A DNA stretch of 64,000 nt from Blastopirellula marina (GCF_002967765.1 NZ_PUHY01000010.1:620001-684000); one strand, 5' to 3'. Shown: positions 45,086 to 55,740, counted from the stretch's first letter. Numbers and translations are program-made. Notes: generated by a model from the letters alone, not told the origin.

Positions 45086-46108
45086 ATGACGAATCGTATT
45101 CCTTTCGTCCCACCTACCCGTCGTGAATTCCTAACCACCGCCGCGGCCACAACGGCCGGACTTGCCTTGGGTGGTTCCTCGCTGTTCGCTGCCGATGAAG
45201 TGGCCAAGACTTCGCAGCCAGAATCCCTGGTCAAAGTGCTGTATGAATCGCTTTCGGACAAGCAGAAAAAAGACCTCGCTTTCGATTGGGATTACGAAGA
45301 CCCTCTGTTGGGTAAGCTTCGGAACCATGTTGAGAACAACTGGCACATCACCGATCAGACAATCGATAGCAACTACTTCACCAGCGATCAGAAGGAGCTG
45401 GTTCGCCAGATCTTTGTCGGAATCGTCAATCCAGATTGGGTCGAGAAGTTCGATCAGCAATTAAAAGACGACGCTGGCGGCTTTGGTAAGCAACAGAACA
45501 TTGCTATCTTCGGCAAGCCGGGCGAAGGCAAGTTTGAGCTGGTAATTACTGGACGTCACATGACGATGCGATGCGATGGCAACTCAGCCGAACATGTCGC
45601 GTTCGGTGGACCGATCTTCTACGGTCACGCGGCACAAAGCTTTAACGAGAAGCCCAACCACCCAGGCAATGTTTTCTGGCATCAAGCGAAAGCAGCCAAC
45701 AAGGTCTACGAGATCCTGGATGGTAAACAGCAAGAAATCGCTCTGGTCAAGAAGAGTCCGATAGAGCAAAAGGTTGCCTTCCAGGGGCCTGAAGGAAAGT
45801 TCTCTGGCATCAAAGTGGGCGATCTATCGAGCGATCAGAAGTCGGCCGTGCAAGATACGCTGAAAGTTCTGATCGAACCGTATCGTCAAAGCGATCAGGA
45901 CGAAGTCGTCGCTTGCCTGAACAAAAACGGCGGCCTCGATGCCTGTCACTTGGCCTTCTACGAAGATGGCGACCTCGGCAAGGACAAAGTGTACGATAAC
46001 TGGCGTCTCGAAGGCCCCAGCTTTGTTTGGTACTTCCGCGGCAATCCCCATGTTCACTGCTGGGTCAATGTTGCCGATTCGCCGGACGTTCCGACGAACA
46101 CCGCGTAA
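45086..46108 (+). CDS. DUF3500 secreted protein with twin-arginine signal
   Basis: ATG 45086 is chosen for GGAGG upstream and a twin-arginine signal (RREFLTTAAATTAGLALGGS). The 340-aa protein has DUF3500 features: DKQKKDLAFDWDYEDPLLGK (residues ~50-75), FELVITGRHMTMRCDGNSAE, GPIFYGHAAQSFNEKPNHPG, and a WYFRGNPHVHCWVNVAD C-terminal histidine-rich end. The family's function is not established. The metallopeptidase gene starts 11 bases later, so the two are probably co-transcribed. Confidence 0.88.
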   Translation: MTNRIPFVPPTRREFLTTAAATTAGLALGGSSLFAADEVAKTSQPESLVKVLYESLSDKQKKDLAFDWDYEDPLLGKLRNHVENNWHITDQTIDSNYFTSDQKELVRQIFVGIVNPDWVEKFDQQLKDDAGGFGKQQNIAIFGKPGEGKFELVITGRHMTMRCDGNSAEHVAFGGPIFYGHAAQSFNEKPNHPGNVFWHQAKAANKVYEILDGKQQEIALVKKSPIEQKVAFQGPEGKFSGIKVGDLSSDQKSAVQDTLKVLIEPYRQSDQDEVVACLNKNGGLDACHLAFYEDGDLGKDKVYDNWRLEGPSFVWYFRGNPHVHCWVNVADSPDVPTNTA

Positions 46109-46119
46109 CAGATAGGTTT

Positions 46120-47526
46120 ATGACGGTGACGAAAGTCTCGGTCTTTTCAATCATCACCTGGGCGGCAATGCTATGCTTGGCCTTGCCGCTTTGGGCTCAA
46201 CCGCCTGGTCCATTACAAGACCTGGCGACAGATCATCTGCACCTGAAAGATGGATCGCAGTGGAGTGGCATGCTGCTGGAACAATCGCAGCGAAAGGTCG
46301 AGTTCCTGGAAATCAATCGCCCGCCAGGCAAGCCGATGTTTGCCGTGATCCACACGGTCTCGCCCGATCGCGTCGCCAATGTCGAGCAGATTAGCGGTAC
46401 CGATCGCGAGCAATTGAGCGTACTAGTCGACCATCTTCGCAATCGCACCCAAATTCGTGCCGCCGAGAAGGATTCGGTAAAACTGGTTCAAGTGAAGTCG
46501 GGCATTCTTGAATCGAATGACGTTTGGCAATACACCAGTGACCACTTCGTCCTTACCAGCCCTCTTCAAGAGGATCTCACACGAACGCTGGCAGTCCGCA
46601 TCGATCAAATCTTCCAAGCATTCGAGCATTGGATGCCGCCGGAACGCACACCCGAAGGTCCGATTCAAATCATTCTGTTTGGTTCGATCGATCACTACTC
46701 CGCTTACCTCCGCCGCATCGGCCTTCAAATTAATAACCCGGCGGTCTACGTCCCGCATACAAATCAGGTCCTAATTGGCACCGATCTCGGAGCGTTTCAA
46801 AAACGGTTGCTGCTGATTGACCAACAGCACGATAAGATCCTTCAGCAGTGGCAAACAGCAGAAAAGGAACTTCCCAAGACACTCAACCACTTGGCCAAAC
46901 AGCTCAAGGAAATGGGTTGGTCATCCAACGATATAACGATAGAGGTCCAGGCGCGACGCGAGGCGTGGCAACGTGACTATCGAAAGAAACAGGCCCAAAT
47001 CCAAACGACCAATCGCCGCAATCAATCGATGCTCCAAGCACTTGTCGAGCAAACGACACAGCACCTTTGTCACGAGTCGTTTCACGCATACGTCGAAAAC
47101 TTCCTCTTTCCTCAAGATCAGTTCGAGGTGCCGGTCTGGCTAAATGAAGGCCTGGCCCAATTGTTCGAGCATGCTCAATTCGAGAATGGTAGCTTTCGAA
47201 TCGATCAACCTCCGAAGCAGCTATTGGATGAGCTCAAAGCACGGATCGAACGAGACCACGGATTATGCCTGCAGCGAATGCTTCAGACCGAGGCGGGCAG
47301 CTTTCTACTGTTCGAGAATCTTCATCGCAGCCAGCTCGACTACGATGTCGCGTGGGGATTGGCTTGGTACTTGGTATTTCAGAAAGACCTCTTCACGTCC
47401 GAGCGGCTCGAACGCTACGTTCATCGCCGCGGCACTCCCGAAGCTTCCATCGAAGAGACCTTTGGCGAGCCCGTTTCTCGCCTGCAATCTAGCTGGGTAG
47501 ATTTCATGCTTCAGTTACGACCGTAA
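46120..47526 (+). CDS. Secreted gluzincin-type metallopeptidase (DUF1570/MA-like)
   Basis: ATG 46120 gives a 468-aa protein with a Sec signal (SIITWAAMLCLALPLWAQ). Residues ~30-130 form a beta-rich part. The peptidase region has the zinc motif HESFH (LCHESFHAYVENFLF, residues ~324-340), followed about 30 residues later by NEGLAQLFEH, a typical downstream glutamate. This is the layout of planctomycete DUF1570-type peptidases. It is downstream of the DUF3500 gene. The substrate is unknown. Confidence 0.85.
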   Translation: MTVTKVSVFSIITWAAMLCLALPLWAQPPGPLQDLATDHLHLKDGSQWSGMLLEQSQRKVEFLEINRPPGKPMFAVIHTVSPDRVANVEQISGTDREQLSVLVDHLRNRTQIRAAEKDSVKLVQVKSGILESNDVWQYTSDHFVLTSPLQEDLTRTLAVRIDQIFQAFEHWMPPERTPEGPIQIILFGSIDHYSAYLRRIGLQINNPAVYVPHTNQVLIGTDLGAFQKRLLLIDQQHDKILQQWQTAEKELPKTLNHLAKQLKEMGWSSNDITIEVQARREAWQRDYRKKQAQIQTTNRRNQSMLQALVEQTTQHLCHESFHAYVENFLFPQDQFEVPVWLNEGLAQLFEHAQFENGSFRIDQPPKQLLDELKARIERDHGLCLQRMLQTEAGSFLLFENLHRSQLDYDVAWGLAWYLVFQKDLFTSERLERYVHRRGTPEASIEETFGEPVSRLQSSWVDFMLQLRP

Positions 47527-47549
47527 GCATTTCCGGCAAGTCCCGTTTA

Positions 47550-50183
47550 TCACTTGCTTTCGATGAGAGATTCGCCGAGTTGCTGCTTGATTCGCTCCAG
47601 ACGCTCGGTATCGCAGATTTTCTCGTTCTGCTCGTCGGTTACGTAGAACACGTCGACGACTTGATCCAAGTGGGTCGTGATTCGCGCCACGTGCACGCTC
47701 AGTCCCATGTCGTACAGCATCCTTGAAATCTGGTAGAGCAAGCCCTGGCGATCTTGGGTGAAGACTTCAACGATCGTGTAGTTTTCGGCCGTTTCGTTAT
47801 CGATCTTGATTTCGGTTGGAATCGGGATCGCTTCTTCCGCCATTCGCTGGTTACGTGACGTCCAAGTGGACGTGAACGTCGGTGCCTTATCCTTCGGATC
47901 GGTTAGATACTTGTGAATCCGTTGGCAAATATCTTCGACCCGCTCTTCCGGTGGCTCGCCGTCATGGTCTTGATCTTGCACAAAGTAGCGATCGAGGACT
48001 AGCCCGTCGGCCAATGTATTGATCTCGGCGGCCAGAATCGTCATGCGTTGACTCGTCACCGCTCCGGTCAAACGATGGAAGACACCCTGCATGAGCTCTT
48101 CCTTGGTTCCGATCGTGATCTCCAGCACACCACGATCGGGGCGATACTGGCATGCAACCATCGGCGAATCTTCCTTCATCTCGGCTAATTGTTCCAAATC
48201 GCTAAGAATGCGATCCACCGGCGTTTCTTGCAGGAATCCATCAGGCAAGGAATCGATTACCCTACGGAACCACGCTTCTTTATCGCGGCCTTGGACACTG
48301 ATTGCCAATGCATCGAGCTTCTTACGACGCAGTGCCATGGTATCAACGGTATCGTCTCCACCCAAGAGGTGCATCGACCGACGATAAAGATCGGTCAGCA
48401 CGCGAACCTTCCAGTCGTTCAGCGTGTTCGGCCCCACGCCGGCAAAGTCGGCACACGTCAGCACGTATAGCATCTTCAGACGCTCTGCCGGACCGTTCTC
48501 CATCGCAAATCGCAGCACCAACTGCTCGTCTGATGTATCGCGTCGAAATGCCAGATGCGACATCGTTAGGTGGTAGAGCACCAAGTGATGCAGCGTTTCT
48601 TTATCTTGTGGAGAGAGCCAGAATTGATCGGCCACATCGTTCGCAATCCGAGCACCGACAATGCTGTGATCTTCCGAGAATCCTTTCCCCAAGTCATGAA
48701 TCAACAGGGCTAGGTGAAGGAGCCACTTCTTCTTGATCGAGCGATAAACGGCTCCCAGAGTGTCATCACGATTTAGAAACTCGGTGGCACATTCGATCGT
48801 TTTGATGCAGTGGGCATCGACCGTGTACTTGTGATACTGATTGAACTGCAACAAACAGCGGGCATGCGCCATCCCTGGCACAATCTTTTCCAGCAAACGC
48901 AGTTCGTGCAATCGTCGCAAAAGTTCGCCCAGACGGCCTGGTTCCGAAAGTAGTGCCAGGAATAAACGCCGGGTCGATTCCGTCAATTCGATTTCACCAA
49001 CGCCTTGGAACTTAGTACGAATCACTTCCCAGGTTGGGTGATCGATGTGACGTTCAAATCGATTTGCCGCGATCATCAACTCCAGCACTTCGTCTAATTG
49101 TCCGGCACGTTGCTGTTTCCAACGCTTTGAAGTGCTGATCTGATAAGGGCCAACGTGAAAATCACGATCGACACGACGTGTCATCAACGGCCCGAAGAGG
49201 GAAACGAACAGCGACTTCGGTCGAATGGAAGCGATGAAGTGGCGGGCAACGTCCCGCACGCCACTGGTATGCTCGAAGTAGGTCTGCATGAACTGCTCGA
49301 CCGGCAGGAGGCCCTCAGTACCTTCGTAGCCATACTTCTCGGCAAGGCGAATCTGCTCGGCTCGATCTAATAAATCGGCCGACTTACCGGCGTGGAATTG
49401 CAGATCGTTTCGCAAACGAAGCAAGTAATCGCGTGCATCACGTAGAATCTTACGATCCTTATCGGTGATCACGCCCATTCGCGTCAGCGCGTCGAGCTCC
49501 ACTTCACCATACTTCGCGAAGCCTAGCCAACGCACCATTTGGATGCCACGCAACGTTCCACTCGAGCGTTTGATGTTGGGCTCAAGCATGTGCACTACTT
49601 CGCCGTACTGAGCTCGCTCTTCATCACGCGATTTCATGATTGCATGGTAAAGGCCGCGAAAATTGCGTTTCGCGCGATGACGAAAGGGATCGGCGAATTG
49701 ACGGAACAAGCTGACGCTGCCAGCCAAATAGCGGTTTTCGGCTAACGAAGTGAAGATGGTGGCATCTCCCATCGCGGCGGAGACAGCCTGACCGGGAGTA
49801 CGTAAACTGTGCCCCAGTATCAGCCCAACATCGAATACATCCTGCTGCAGCCGCTTAGTGAAGTGAATCGCGGATTCGCGAAAAGTTCCCTCGTGCAGGA
49901 TCATCAAGTCGACGTCGGAGTAGGGAGCTGTATCGCGTCGGCCGTAGCCCCCATGCGGAACAATGGCCAACTTGGACAGGACCTGTTCTGGAGTAAACCC
50001 AGGCACATCATTCGCAGCAGCCGTTACCAGATCGAGCACGATCCCGTCGAAGCAATCCGTATTCTGAGCGCACAGCTGCACGCCAGGTACACCGGCCTCG
50101 TGCTGTCGCCGGAGTTTTTCTCGCCCAGCGGCCAGTTTCTGCTTTGCTTCGAGGACTGATTCGCGGAGTCGCAATGCTGCCAT
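47550..50183 (-). CDS. glnD: [Protein-PII] uridylyltransferase/uridylyl-removing enzyme
   Basis: This 877-aa protein is the nitrogen sensor that adds or removes UMP on PII. The nucleotidyltransferase domain is HGGYGRRDTAPYSDVDLMIL (residues ~92-112). A helical linker follows, then an HD domain with HLALLIHDLGKGFSEDHS (residues ~475-500). Two C-terminal ACT domains (~700-875) bind glutamine, with VEVFTQDRQGLLYQISRML in the second. ATG 50183 is just upstream of the leading helix. It lies downstream of the glnK terminator on the same strand and converges with the peptidase gene. Confidence 0.96.
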   Translation of the reverse strand: MAALRLRESVLEAKQKLAAGREKLRRQHEAGVPGVQLCAQNTDCFDGIVLDLVTAAANDVPGFTPEQVLSKLAIVPHGGYGRRDTAPYSDVDLMILHEGTFRESAIHFTKRLQQDVFDVGLILGHSLRTPGQAVSAAMGDATIFTSLAENRYLAGSVSLFRQFADPFRHRAKRNFRGLYHAIMKSRDEERAQYGEVVHMLEPNIKRSSGTLRGIQMVRWLGFAKYGEVELDALTRMGVITDKDRKILRDARDYLLRLRNDLQFHAGKSADLLDRAEQIRLAEKYGYEGTEGLLPVEQFMQTYFEHTSGVRDVARHFIASIRPKSLFVSLFGPLMTRRVDRDFHVGPYQISTSKRWKQQRAGQLDEVLELMIAANRFERHIDHPTWEVIRTKFQGVGEIELTESTRRLFLALLSEPGRLGELLRRLHELRLLEKIVPGMAHARCLLQFNQYHKYTVDAHCIKTIECATEFLNRDDTLGAVYRSIKKKWLLHLALLIHDLGKGFSEDHSIVGARIANDVADQFWLSPQDKETLHHLVLYHLTMSHLAFRRDTSDEQLVLRFAMENGPAERLKMLYVLTCADFAGVGPNTLNDWKVRVLTDLYRRSMHLLGGDDTVDTMALRRKKLDALAISVQGRDKEAWFRRVIDSLPDGFLQETPVDRILSDLEQLAEMKEDSPMVACQYRPDRGVLEITIGTKEELMQGVFHRLTGAVTSQRMTILAAEINTLADGLVLDRYFVQDQDHDGEPPEERVEDICQRIHKYLTDPKDKAPTFTSTWTSRNQRMAEEAIPIPTEIKIDNETAENYTIVEVFTQDRQGLLYQISRMLYDMGLSVHVARITTHLDQVVDVFYVTDEQNEKICDTERLERIKQQLGESLIESK

Positions 50184-50210
50184 GAGTGCTGCTACCGTCG
50201 CTTTTCAAAA

Positions 50211-50243
50211 AAACGGCGCCGACTTACAAGGAACGCGCCGTTT
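50211..50243 (-). terminator. Intrinsic terminator downstream of glnK
   Basis: On the minus strand, AAACGGCGC (50243-50235) pairs with GCGCCGTTT (50219-50211), followed by more Ts (seven in a row). This is a strong intrinsic terminator between glnK and glnD. It implies that glnD needs its own promoter or read-through. Confidence 0.85.
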
Positions 50244-50279
50244 GAGGTTTGGTTGATTTCGTGACTGACTTCAAGTCAG

Positions 50280-50693
<414 letters not shown>

Positions 50694-50723
50694 TCAATGG
50701 GTATCGTCAATTCCCAGCTGGAA

Positions 50724-52196
50724 TTAGGTAAAAATGTAACCTTCTTCCCCATGCTCAGAGATGTCGAGACCGCGGATTTCGCTCTCTTGGGTGACACGCA
50801 GGCCAATCACTATGTCGATCAATTTCAACAAGATCAACGTTGCGACAACCGAAAAACCGATCGTGACCAACACGGCCACAACCTGTCCGATTAACAACGT
50901 CGCTCCGCCCCCTTCGTACAGACCAATCGGTTCGCCACCCATGATGTTTTGCGTCGCGAAAACCCCTGTCAGCACGGCACCCAGCGTTCCGCCGACCCCA
51001 TGCACGCCGAATGCATCCAGCGAATCGTCGTAGCCCATCTTTTGTTTCATCACCGCACACGTGTAGTAACACACGATGCCAGCGGCAGCACCCATTGCCA
51101 GGGCAGGCATCGGCAGCACGAAGCCAGCCGCAGGCGTAATACACACCAAACCAGCAACCGCACCCGAGGCACATCCCAGCACGCTCGGCTTGCCACGGAG
51201 GATCCACTCCATCAAAGCCCAAGCAACCGCTCCGGCCGCCGCTGAGAAGTGGGTCACCGCGAAAGCGTTGGCGGCGATTCCGTCTGCTTTCAAGGCACTT
51301 CCGGCATTAAAACCGAACCAACCGACCCAAAGCATCGCAGCACCAAGGGTAGTATAGGTCAGGTTGTGAGGCCGCATGTCGTCGTGTCCGTAACCCAAAC
51401 GACGACCAACAAAAATAGCGCAGACCAAGGCCGAAATACCGGAACTGATGTGCACCACGGTCCCGCCAGCGAAATCAAGTGCCCCGCCAGCCAGCGACGC
51501 ATCGCCTCCGTGAGCCAAAATTCCACCGTCCCAAACCCAGTGGCAAAGTGGACAATACACGAGTGTCCCCCACAGAACCGAAAAAACGGCCATCGCAGAG
51601 AACTTCATCCGTTCGGCAAATGCACCACAGATCAGCGCTGGGGTGATAATGAAGAACATGCCCTGAAACAGCATGTGGGTGTACATCGGAATCGTATCGG
51701 CCATTGGGATTTCGACCGACTGCGTCTCGGCATTGAAAGTCGCCTGAACGTTATTCATGAACAGGAACTCACCGTCGCCGAAGTAGGGATTGTCGCCACC
51801 AAAGGAAAGTGAATATCCCCACAGCGCCCAGACAACCGTCATCAGGCCCATTAAGAACAAACACTGCATCATAACGCCGAGCACGTTCTTCTTACGAACC
51901 AAGCCACTATAGAACATGGCCAATCCTGGAGCAGTCATAAACAAGACCAGGGCACTGGAAACCATCATCCAAGCGTTATCTCCCGTATCAAGCTGCGCTG
52001 GCTCTTCCGCCTCGATCTGGGTTTCCCCTTGCGACAGGTTCGGCAGGCCATTTTCGGCAGGCTGAACGTCTCCGACCGGAGCGTTTTCAGAAGGTTCCTC
52101 ACCGGGGTCTTGGGCCATGGAAGCGGTCGCTAACAGACCGGCCATAAAGCCAATCACCGCGCAGACAAACAGCCTGCGGAGAAAAAACGTGCGCAT
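50724..52196 (-). CDS. amt: Ammonium transporter
   Basis: ATG 52196 is chosen for GGTGGAG upstream and the N-terminal signal helix (MRTFFLRRLFVCAVIGFMAG). The 490-aa protein then has a Glu/Asp/Pro-rich extracytoplasmic stretch (~residues 32-75) and about 11 Amt helices. Motifs include APGLAMFYSGLVRKKNVLGV, CPLCHWVWDGGILAHGGDAS, DFAGGTVVHISSGISALVCA, and DSLDAFGVHGVGGTLGAVLT with the conserved twin-histidine region. The final helix ends with a short cytoplasmic tail. It moves ammonium across the cytoplasmic membrane and is likely gated by the adjacent glnK product. Confidence 0.95.
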   Translation of the reverse strand: MRTFFLRRLFVCAVIGFMAGLLATASMAQDPGEEPSENAPVGDVQPAENGLPNLSQGETQIEAEEPAQLDTGDNAWMMVSSALVLFMTAPGLAMFYSGLVRKKNVLGVMMQCLFLMGLMTVVWALWGYSLSFGGDNPYFGDGEFLFMNNVQATFNAETQSVEIPMADTIPMYTHMLFQGMFFIITPALICGAFAERMKFSAMAVFSVLWGTLVYCPLCHWVWDGGILAHGGDASLAGGALDFAGGTVVHISSGISALVCAIFVGRRLGYGHDDMRPHNLTYTTLGAAMLWVGWFGFNAGSALKADGIAANAFAVTHFSAAAGAVAWALMEWILRGKPSVLGCASGAVAGLVCITPAAGFVLPMPALAMGAAAGIVCYYTCAVMKQKMGYDDSLDAFGVHGVGGTLGAVLTGVFATQNIMGGEPIGLYEGGGATLLIGQVVAVLVTIGFSVVATLILLKLIDIVIGLRVTQESEIRGLDISEHGEEGYIFT

Positions 52197-52529
52197 GAAT
52201 CTCCACCTCGAAACAAAGAAAACAAACGATTTTGGTAGGTCGCGCGCCGCCTGATGATTTGCCTGAATCATCGCGCATTGGGGTGTGACTTGGTTCCGCC
52301 GCCGAGCCTGGAGAGCAGGTTCAACGTTTTGCCTGATGCGGAAATGACAACAAGTCAGTACAAAAAATAGGGGGAGGCAGGCTCCACGTAAAGTGGATAA
52401 CTCCAGTTCTAGTAACTTTTTTCGCTTCCTTCCCGATCGTTGTCCTCGGACGAAAGGGCCAATCCTGCCTATAATGAAACGAAACGCCCCTTAGACGTCC
52501 TGCCACAACCATTCATGGGAGCTCACGCC

Positions 52530-53633
52530 ATGCCGCACTTGGTTCGTTCTGCTTCGCCGTTGGCTTATCGACTTGCTTGCCTTGTTTTGCTTTCCAGTAT
52601 CACTCCGATCGCTTGGGGACAAGAAGCCGCGTCAGAGAAGTCAATCGAATCAAAATACTTGGGCAACGTTCGGCAAGTGACGTCCGGCATGGTGAAAGCT
52701 GGCGAAGGCTATTTCTCGCCCGATGGGAAACAGATCGTTTACCAGGCGGTTCCTCCTCAGTATCCCTTCTACCAGATCTACACCCAGTCACTGGAAGGGG
52801 GTAAGCCGGAATTGGTGAGTACCGGCCGCGGCCGTACGACGTGTGCCTACTTCACGGTCGACGGACAAGACATCTTATTCGCCAGTAGTCACCTCGATCC
52901 TCAGATGACCAAGACCGAGCAGGACGAAATCGCTCGCCAGGAAGAGGAACGCAAGAGTGGTCAACGTCGTCGCTATTCGTGGGATTTCGATCCCTACACC
53001 GATATTTTCTTGAAGGACATGTCGACCGGCAAACTGACTCAGCTAACGACCGAAAAAGGTTACGACGCCGAAGGAGCCTTCTCGTACGACGGCACGAAGA
53101 TCGCGTTTTGCAGTGACCGCGACGGCGATCCAGATCTTTACGTGATGGATGCCGATGGATCGAACGTCAAGCAACTGACGAATGCCAAAGGGTATGATGG
53201 AGGGCCTTTCATTTCTCCCAACGGCAAATGGGTTGTCTTCCGTAGTGACCGGAAGGAAGAAGGTTTTCTCCAAATTTATGTGGTCTCAATCGATGGCGAT
53301 AAAGAGATTGCCTTGACCGACAACGTTGGCGTGAATTGGGCTCCCTATTGGCATCCGACCAAGCCCTATATCATTTGGGCTGGGGCGGACCACTCGAAAC
53401 CAGGTCGGCCTAACTACGATTTGTGGTTGATGAAGTACGAAGAAACTGACGACACAATCAAGCCAGGCCAAGTGTGGCGTATCACCGACAGCCCAGCAGC
53501 TGACGTATTGCCAGTATTCTCGCCCGACGGGAAGAAGCTGATGTGGACCAGCACCCGCACCGACGACCATAGCAGTCAACTCTTCATCGCCGATTTCACC
53601 TTTCCCGAAGATGAAGCCACGGAAGGAAAATAG
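52530..53633 (+). CDS. Secreted TolB-like WD40/PD40 beta-propeller protein
   Basis: ATG 52530 is chosen for GGGAG upstream and a Sec signal (YRLACLVLLSSITPIAWGQ). The 367-aa protein has PD40-type propeller blades: YFSPDGKQIVYQA, FTVDGQDILFASSH, AFSYDGTKIAFCSDRDGDPD, FISPNGKWVVFRSDRK and FSPDGKKLMWTSTRTDD. It resembles the beta-propeller of TolB but lacks its N-terminal domain. The Nudix gene follows after 8 bases, so they share a transcript. Function is unknown, and periplasmic binding is inferred. Confidence 0.88.
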   Translation: MPHLVRSASPLAYRLACLVLLSSITPIAWGQEAASEKSIESKYLGNVRQVTSGMVKAGEGYFSPDGKQIVYQAVPPQYPFYQIYTQSLEGGKPELVSTGRGRTTCAYFTVDGQDILFASSHLDPQMTKTEQDEIARQEEERKSGQRRRYSWDFDPYTDIFLKDMSTGKLTQLTTEKGYDAEGAFSYDGTKIAFCSDRDGDPDLYVMDADGSNVKQLTNAKGYDGGPFISPNGKWVVFRSDRKEEGFLQIYVVSIDGDKEIALTDNVGVNWAPYWHPTKPYIIWAGADHSKPGRPNYDLWLMKYEETDDTIKPGQVWRITDSPAADVLPVFSPDGKKLMWTSTRTDDHSSQLFIADFTFPEDEATEGK

Positions 53634-53641
53634 TTCGCATC

Positions 53642-54091
53642 ATGTCCGATACCTCGCTACCGCAGACCAGAGCCTGCGGTTTTCTGATCGTGAAAGGAAA
53701 CCCGATCGAGTCTTTCTTGTTGATGAAGCACCCTAAGCGATGGGATCTTCCCAAGGGGCATGTCGATGACGGGGAAACTGACATGGAGTGTGCGCTCCGG
53801 GAACTGGAAGAAGAAACCGGCATCACGGCCGATGACATTACGGTCGATCCAGCTTTCCGCTACCAACTACAGTATGAAGTGCACTACAAGAGGAAGTTCG
53901 GCGGTAGCGATGCCTTAAAGACGGTCGTTTACTTCCTCGCTCGACTCGAACGAGACGTCAAGCTGAATCTCACGGAGCATGGCGATGCCAAGTGGTTCCC
54001 CTGGAAGCCGCCGCACGACATTCAAGAGCAAACCATCAATCCGCTATTGGCTGCCGTCGCACAACACGTGGCCGCAAGTTCAGCCGACTAA
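53642..54091 (+). CDS. Nudix hydrolase (Ap4A-type)
   Basis: This 149-aa protein has a complete Nudix box: GHVDDGETDMECALRELEEE followed by TGI (G-x5-E-x7-REUxEExGU). LMKHPKRWDLPKG before it is typical of bis(5'-nucleosyl)-tetraphosphatases, which hydrolyse Ap4A and related nucleotides or mRNA caps. It follows the TolB-like gene by 8 bases. A hairpin (54107-54137) ends the unit. Confidence 0.92.
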   Translation: MSDTSLPQTRACGFLIVKGNPIESFLLMKHPKRWDLPKGHVDDGETDMECALRELEEETGITADDITVDPAFRYQLQYEVHYKRKFGGSDALKTVVYFLARLERDVKLNLTEHGDAKWFPWKPPHDIQEQTINPLLAAVAQHVAASSAD

Positions 54092-54106
54092 CGCGACAGG
54101 CCACGT

Positions 54107-54137
54107 AAGCGAAGTATAAGCGACGCTTAATTCGCTT
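54107..54137. terminator. Hairpin at a convergent gene end
   Basis: AAGCGAA (54107-54113) pairs with TTCGCTT (54131-54137), with TAAG (54117-54120)/CTTA (54126-54129) inside. It lies between the Nudix and transglutaminase genes, overlapping the latter's stop codon. A bidirectional terminator is plausible. Confidence 0.5.
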
Positions 54138-55740
54138 CGAGCACATCAACGTTCAACTGGCCGATGACTTGAGTCACGGGAAGGAACGAGGCAAATGCGC
54201 TCGATCCATTCAAGCTTGATTGGGTAACCTTTATATAATCAACGCCGATTCCGCCTGTCCCACGCGTGGCGTCCAAAGGCACCCAGCGATCCTTGATCCA
54301 GGCTTCAGTCCACATGTGGTAGGCAAAACCTTGCTTGGTTCCTAAGTCGACGTAAACCAAGCCAACGGCACCTCGAGCTGGTATCTTGTTGGCTCGCAGC
54401 AGGGCGATCAGCAGTACCGAGTGTTCCGTACAGTCCCCAACCTTTTGCTTGGCAACAGCCGCCGCGGAAAGAAATCCTTGCGAGAAGTCTTTCTGCTGAA
54501 TGGTCTGATGGACAAACTTCTCGAGTGCCAAAGCCTTTTGCCAATCTCCTTCCGGAGGCAACGTAACTTGTTTCACCAACTCCTGAACAGCCGGAGAGTT
54601 GACTTCAATCAGCGGACTTGAGGCCAGATCTTCGGGCGTCGGATTATCGCCATTCTGCAACGATTCGGGCAGTGTCGTCCCTGGGCGAACCTGCCAAACC
54701 TGCAAATCGGCCGTGTGATCATCGACCGAAGTCAAAGTCTGGTTCGTTCGCGAAGGGAAAACATCCGCTGGGTTGCTTCCCTTCAACTGCAAGCGATACG
54801 TTAACTCTGGCAACTGCGATACATTGACCCGTGGCATGCCCTTCACAGGAACCATCGTATCGGTGACCAGGTCGAACGAGACGGGTTTGTTCTTGCTAAG
54901 CGCAAACTCCTTGGTGCAGCGGTAGATTTCGATTTGTTGAATAGGTGAAGTCGACTTCACAATATCCCCGTCGTCATCCAGCCAAATCGTCGATTCCAGC
55001 ACCGGCTGGCCCCTAATCTGGGTGATCGAGCGTCCTTTCAGTAAGCGAACACTCGAACCATCCAGCATTTTGACAAGTTCTTCTTCCATCGCCTCGGCAC
55101 GCATCATCCCAGGTTGGTTCAAGGAAGGAACCAAAGCGGTCGTCTCGCGTTTCTCGCCCGCTTTGAGAGGGGGATTACGCGTTAGACCGTACGTCGCGTA
55201 CAGCCCACCAAATTCTGGCTGCCACTGGACCTTATCTGTCGAGCGGGCAATTCCAGCGGTACTTTCGCTCAATATGTTAAGCGTCTTCCCATCTTCGCTG
55301 ACCTTGCCGGTAAACCGCTTAACGGCGGTACCTTCCTCAATCTTCGTGCTGAATTCCTTGAGATGGCCGTTCGGAGTTTCCAGAAAGACGTTTTCAATCC
55401 GGATGTTGAGAACCTGGCCGGCCCTCCGTAGAGCCATTCGTTCAACCATCGTGGTCCGAACCGCTGGGCCGTCGTCTCCTTGGATGTTTTCATAGTTGGA
55501 TAGAACGAACCCGATTTTCTCCCCTTGGTAGACGATCGCTCCCCATTCTGCGTTGGGTGAATCGATCTTGGCCACCTCATCTGCGAATTCGATCTCTTCG
55601 CTGATCGCGAAAGGGGGCTGAGAATCTTTTTTCTGCGAATTTGCCGGAGTCGCAGGTCTTGGGCCGTCACAACCGGCAAGACCGGTCGCGACAATTCCAA
55701 GCAGCAAAACCCATGCGAAGTGGCGGCGGAGAGAAGGCAT
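54127..55740 (-). CDS. Transglutaminase-like lipoprotein
   Basis: ATG 55740 is used for its AGGTGA upstream and the lipoprotein signal (WVLLLGIVATGLAGCDG, Cys at residue ~24). The 537-aa protein has a long N-terminal region. The C-terminal transglutaminase-like fold contains the complete Cys-His-Asp triad in order: KVGDCTEHSVLLIALLRANK (Cys), GFAYHMWTEAWIKD (His) and WVPLDATRGTGG (Asp). Members cleave or crosslink peptides or act as non-catalytic scaffolds; here the triad is intact. Confidence 0.9.
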   Translation of the reverse strand: MPSLRRHFAWVLLLGIVATGLAGCDGPRPATPANSQKKDSQPPFAISEEIEFADEVAKIDSPNAEWGAIVYQGEKIGFVLSNYENIQGDDGPAVRTTMVERMALRRAGQVLNIRIENVFLETPNGHLKEFSTKIEEGTAVKRFTGKVSEDGKTLNILSESTAGIARSTDKVQWQPEFGGLYATYGLTRNPPLKAGEKRETTALVPSLNQPGMMRAEAMEEELVKMLDGSSVRLLKGRSITQIRGQPVLESTIWLDDDGDIVKSTSPIQQIEIYRCTKEFALSKNKPVSFDLVTDTMVPVKGMPRVNVSQLPELTYRLQLKGSNPADVFPSRTNQTLTSVDDHTADLQVWQVRPGTTLPESLQNGDNPTPEDLASSPLIEVNSPAVQELVKQVTLPPEGDWQKALALEKFVHQTIQQKDFSQGFLSAAAVAKQKVGDCTEHSVLLIALLRANKIPARGAVGLVYVDLGTKQGFAYHMWTEAWIKDRWVPLDATRGTGGIGVDYIKVTQSSLNGSSAFASFLPVTQVIGQLNVDVLEAN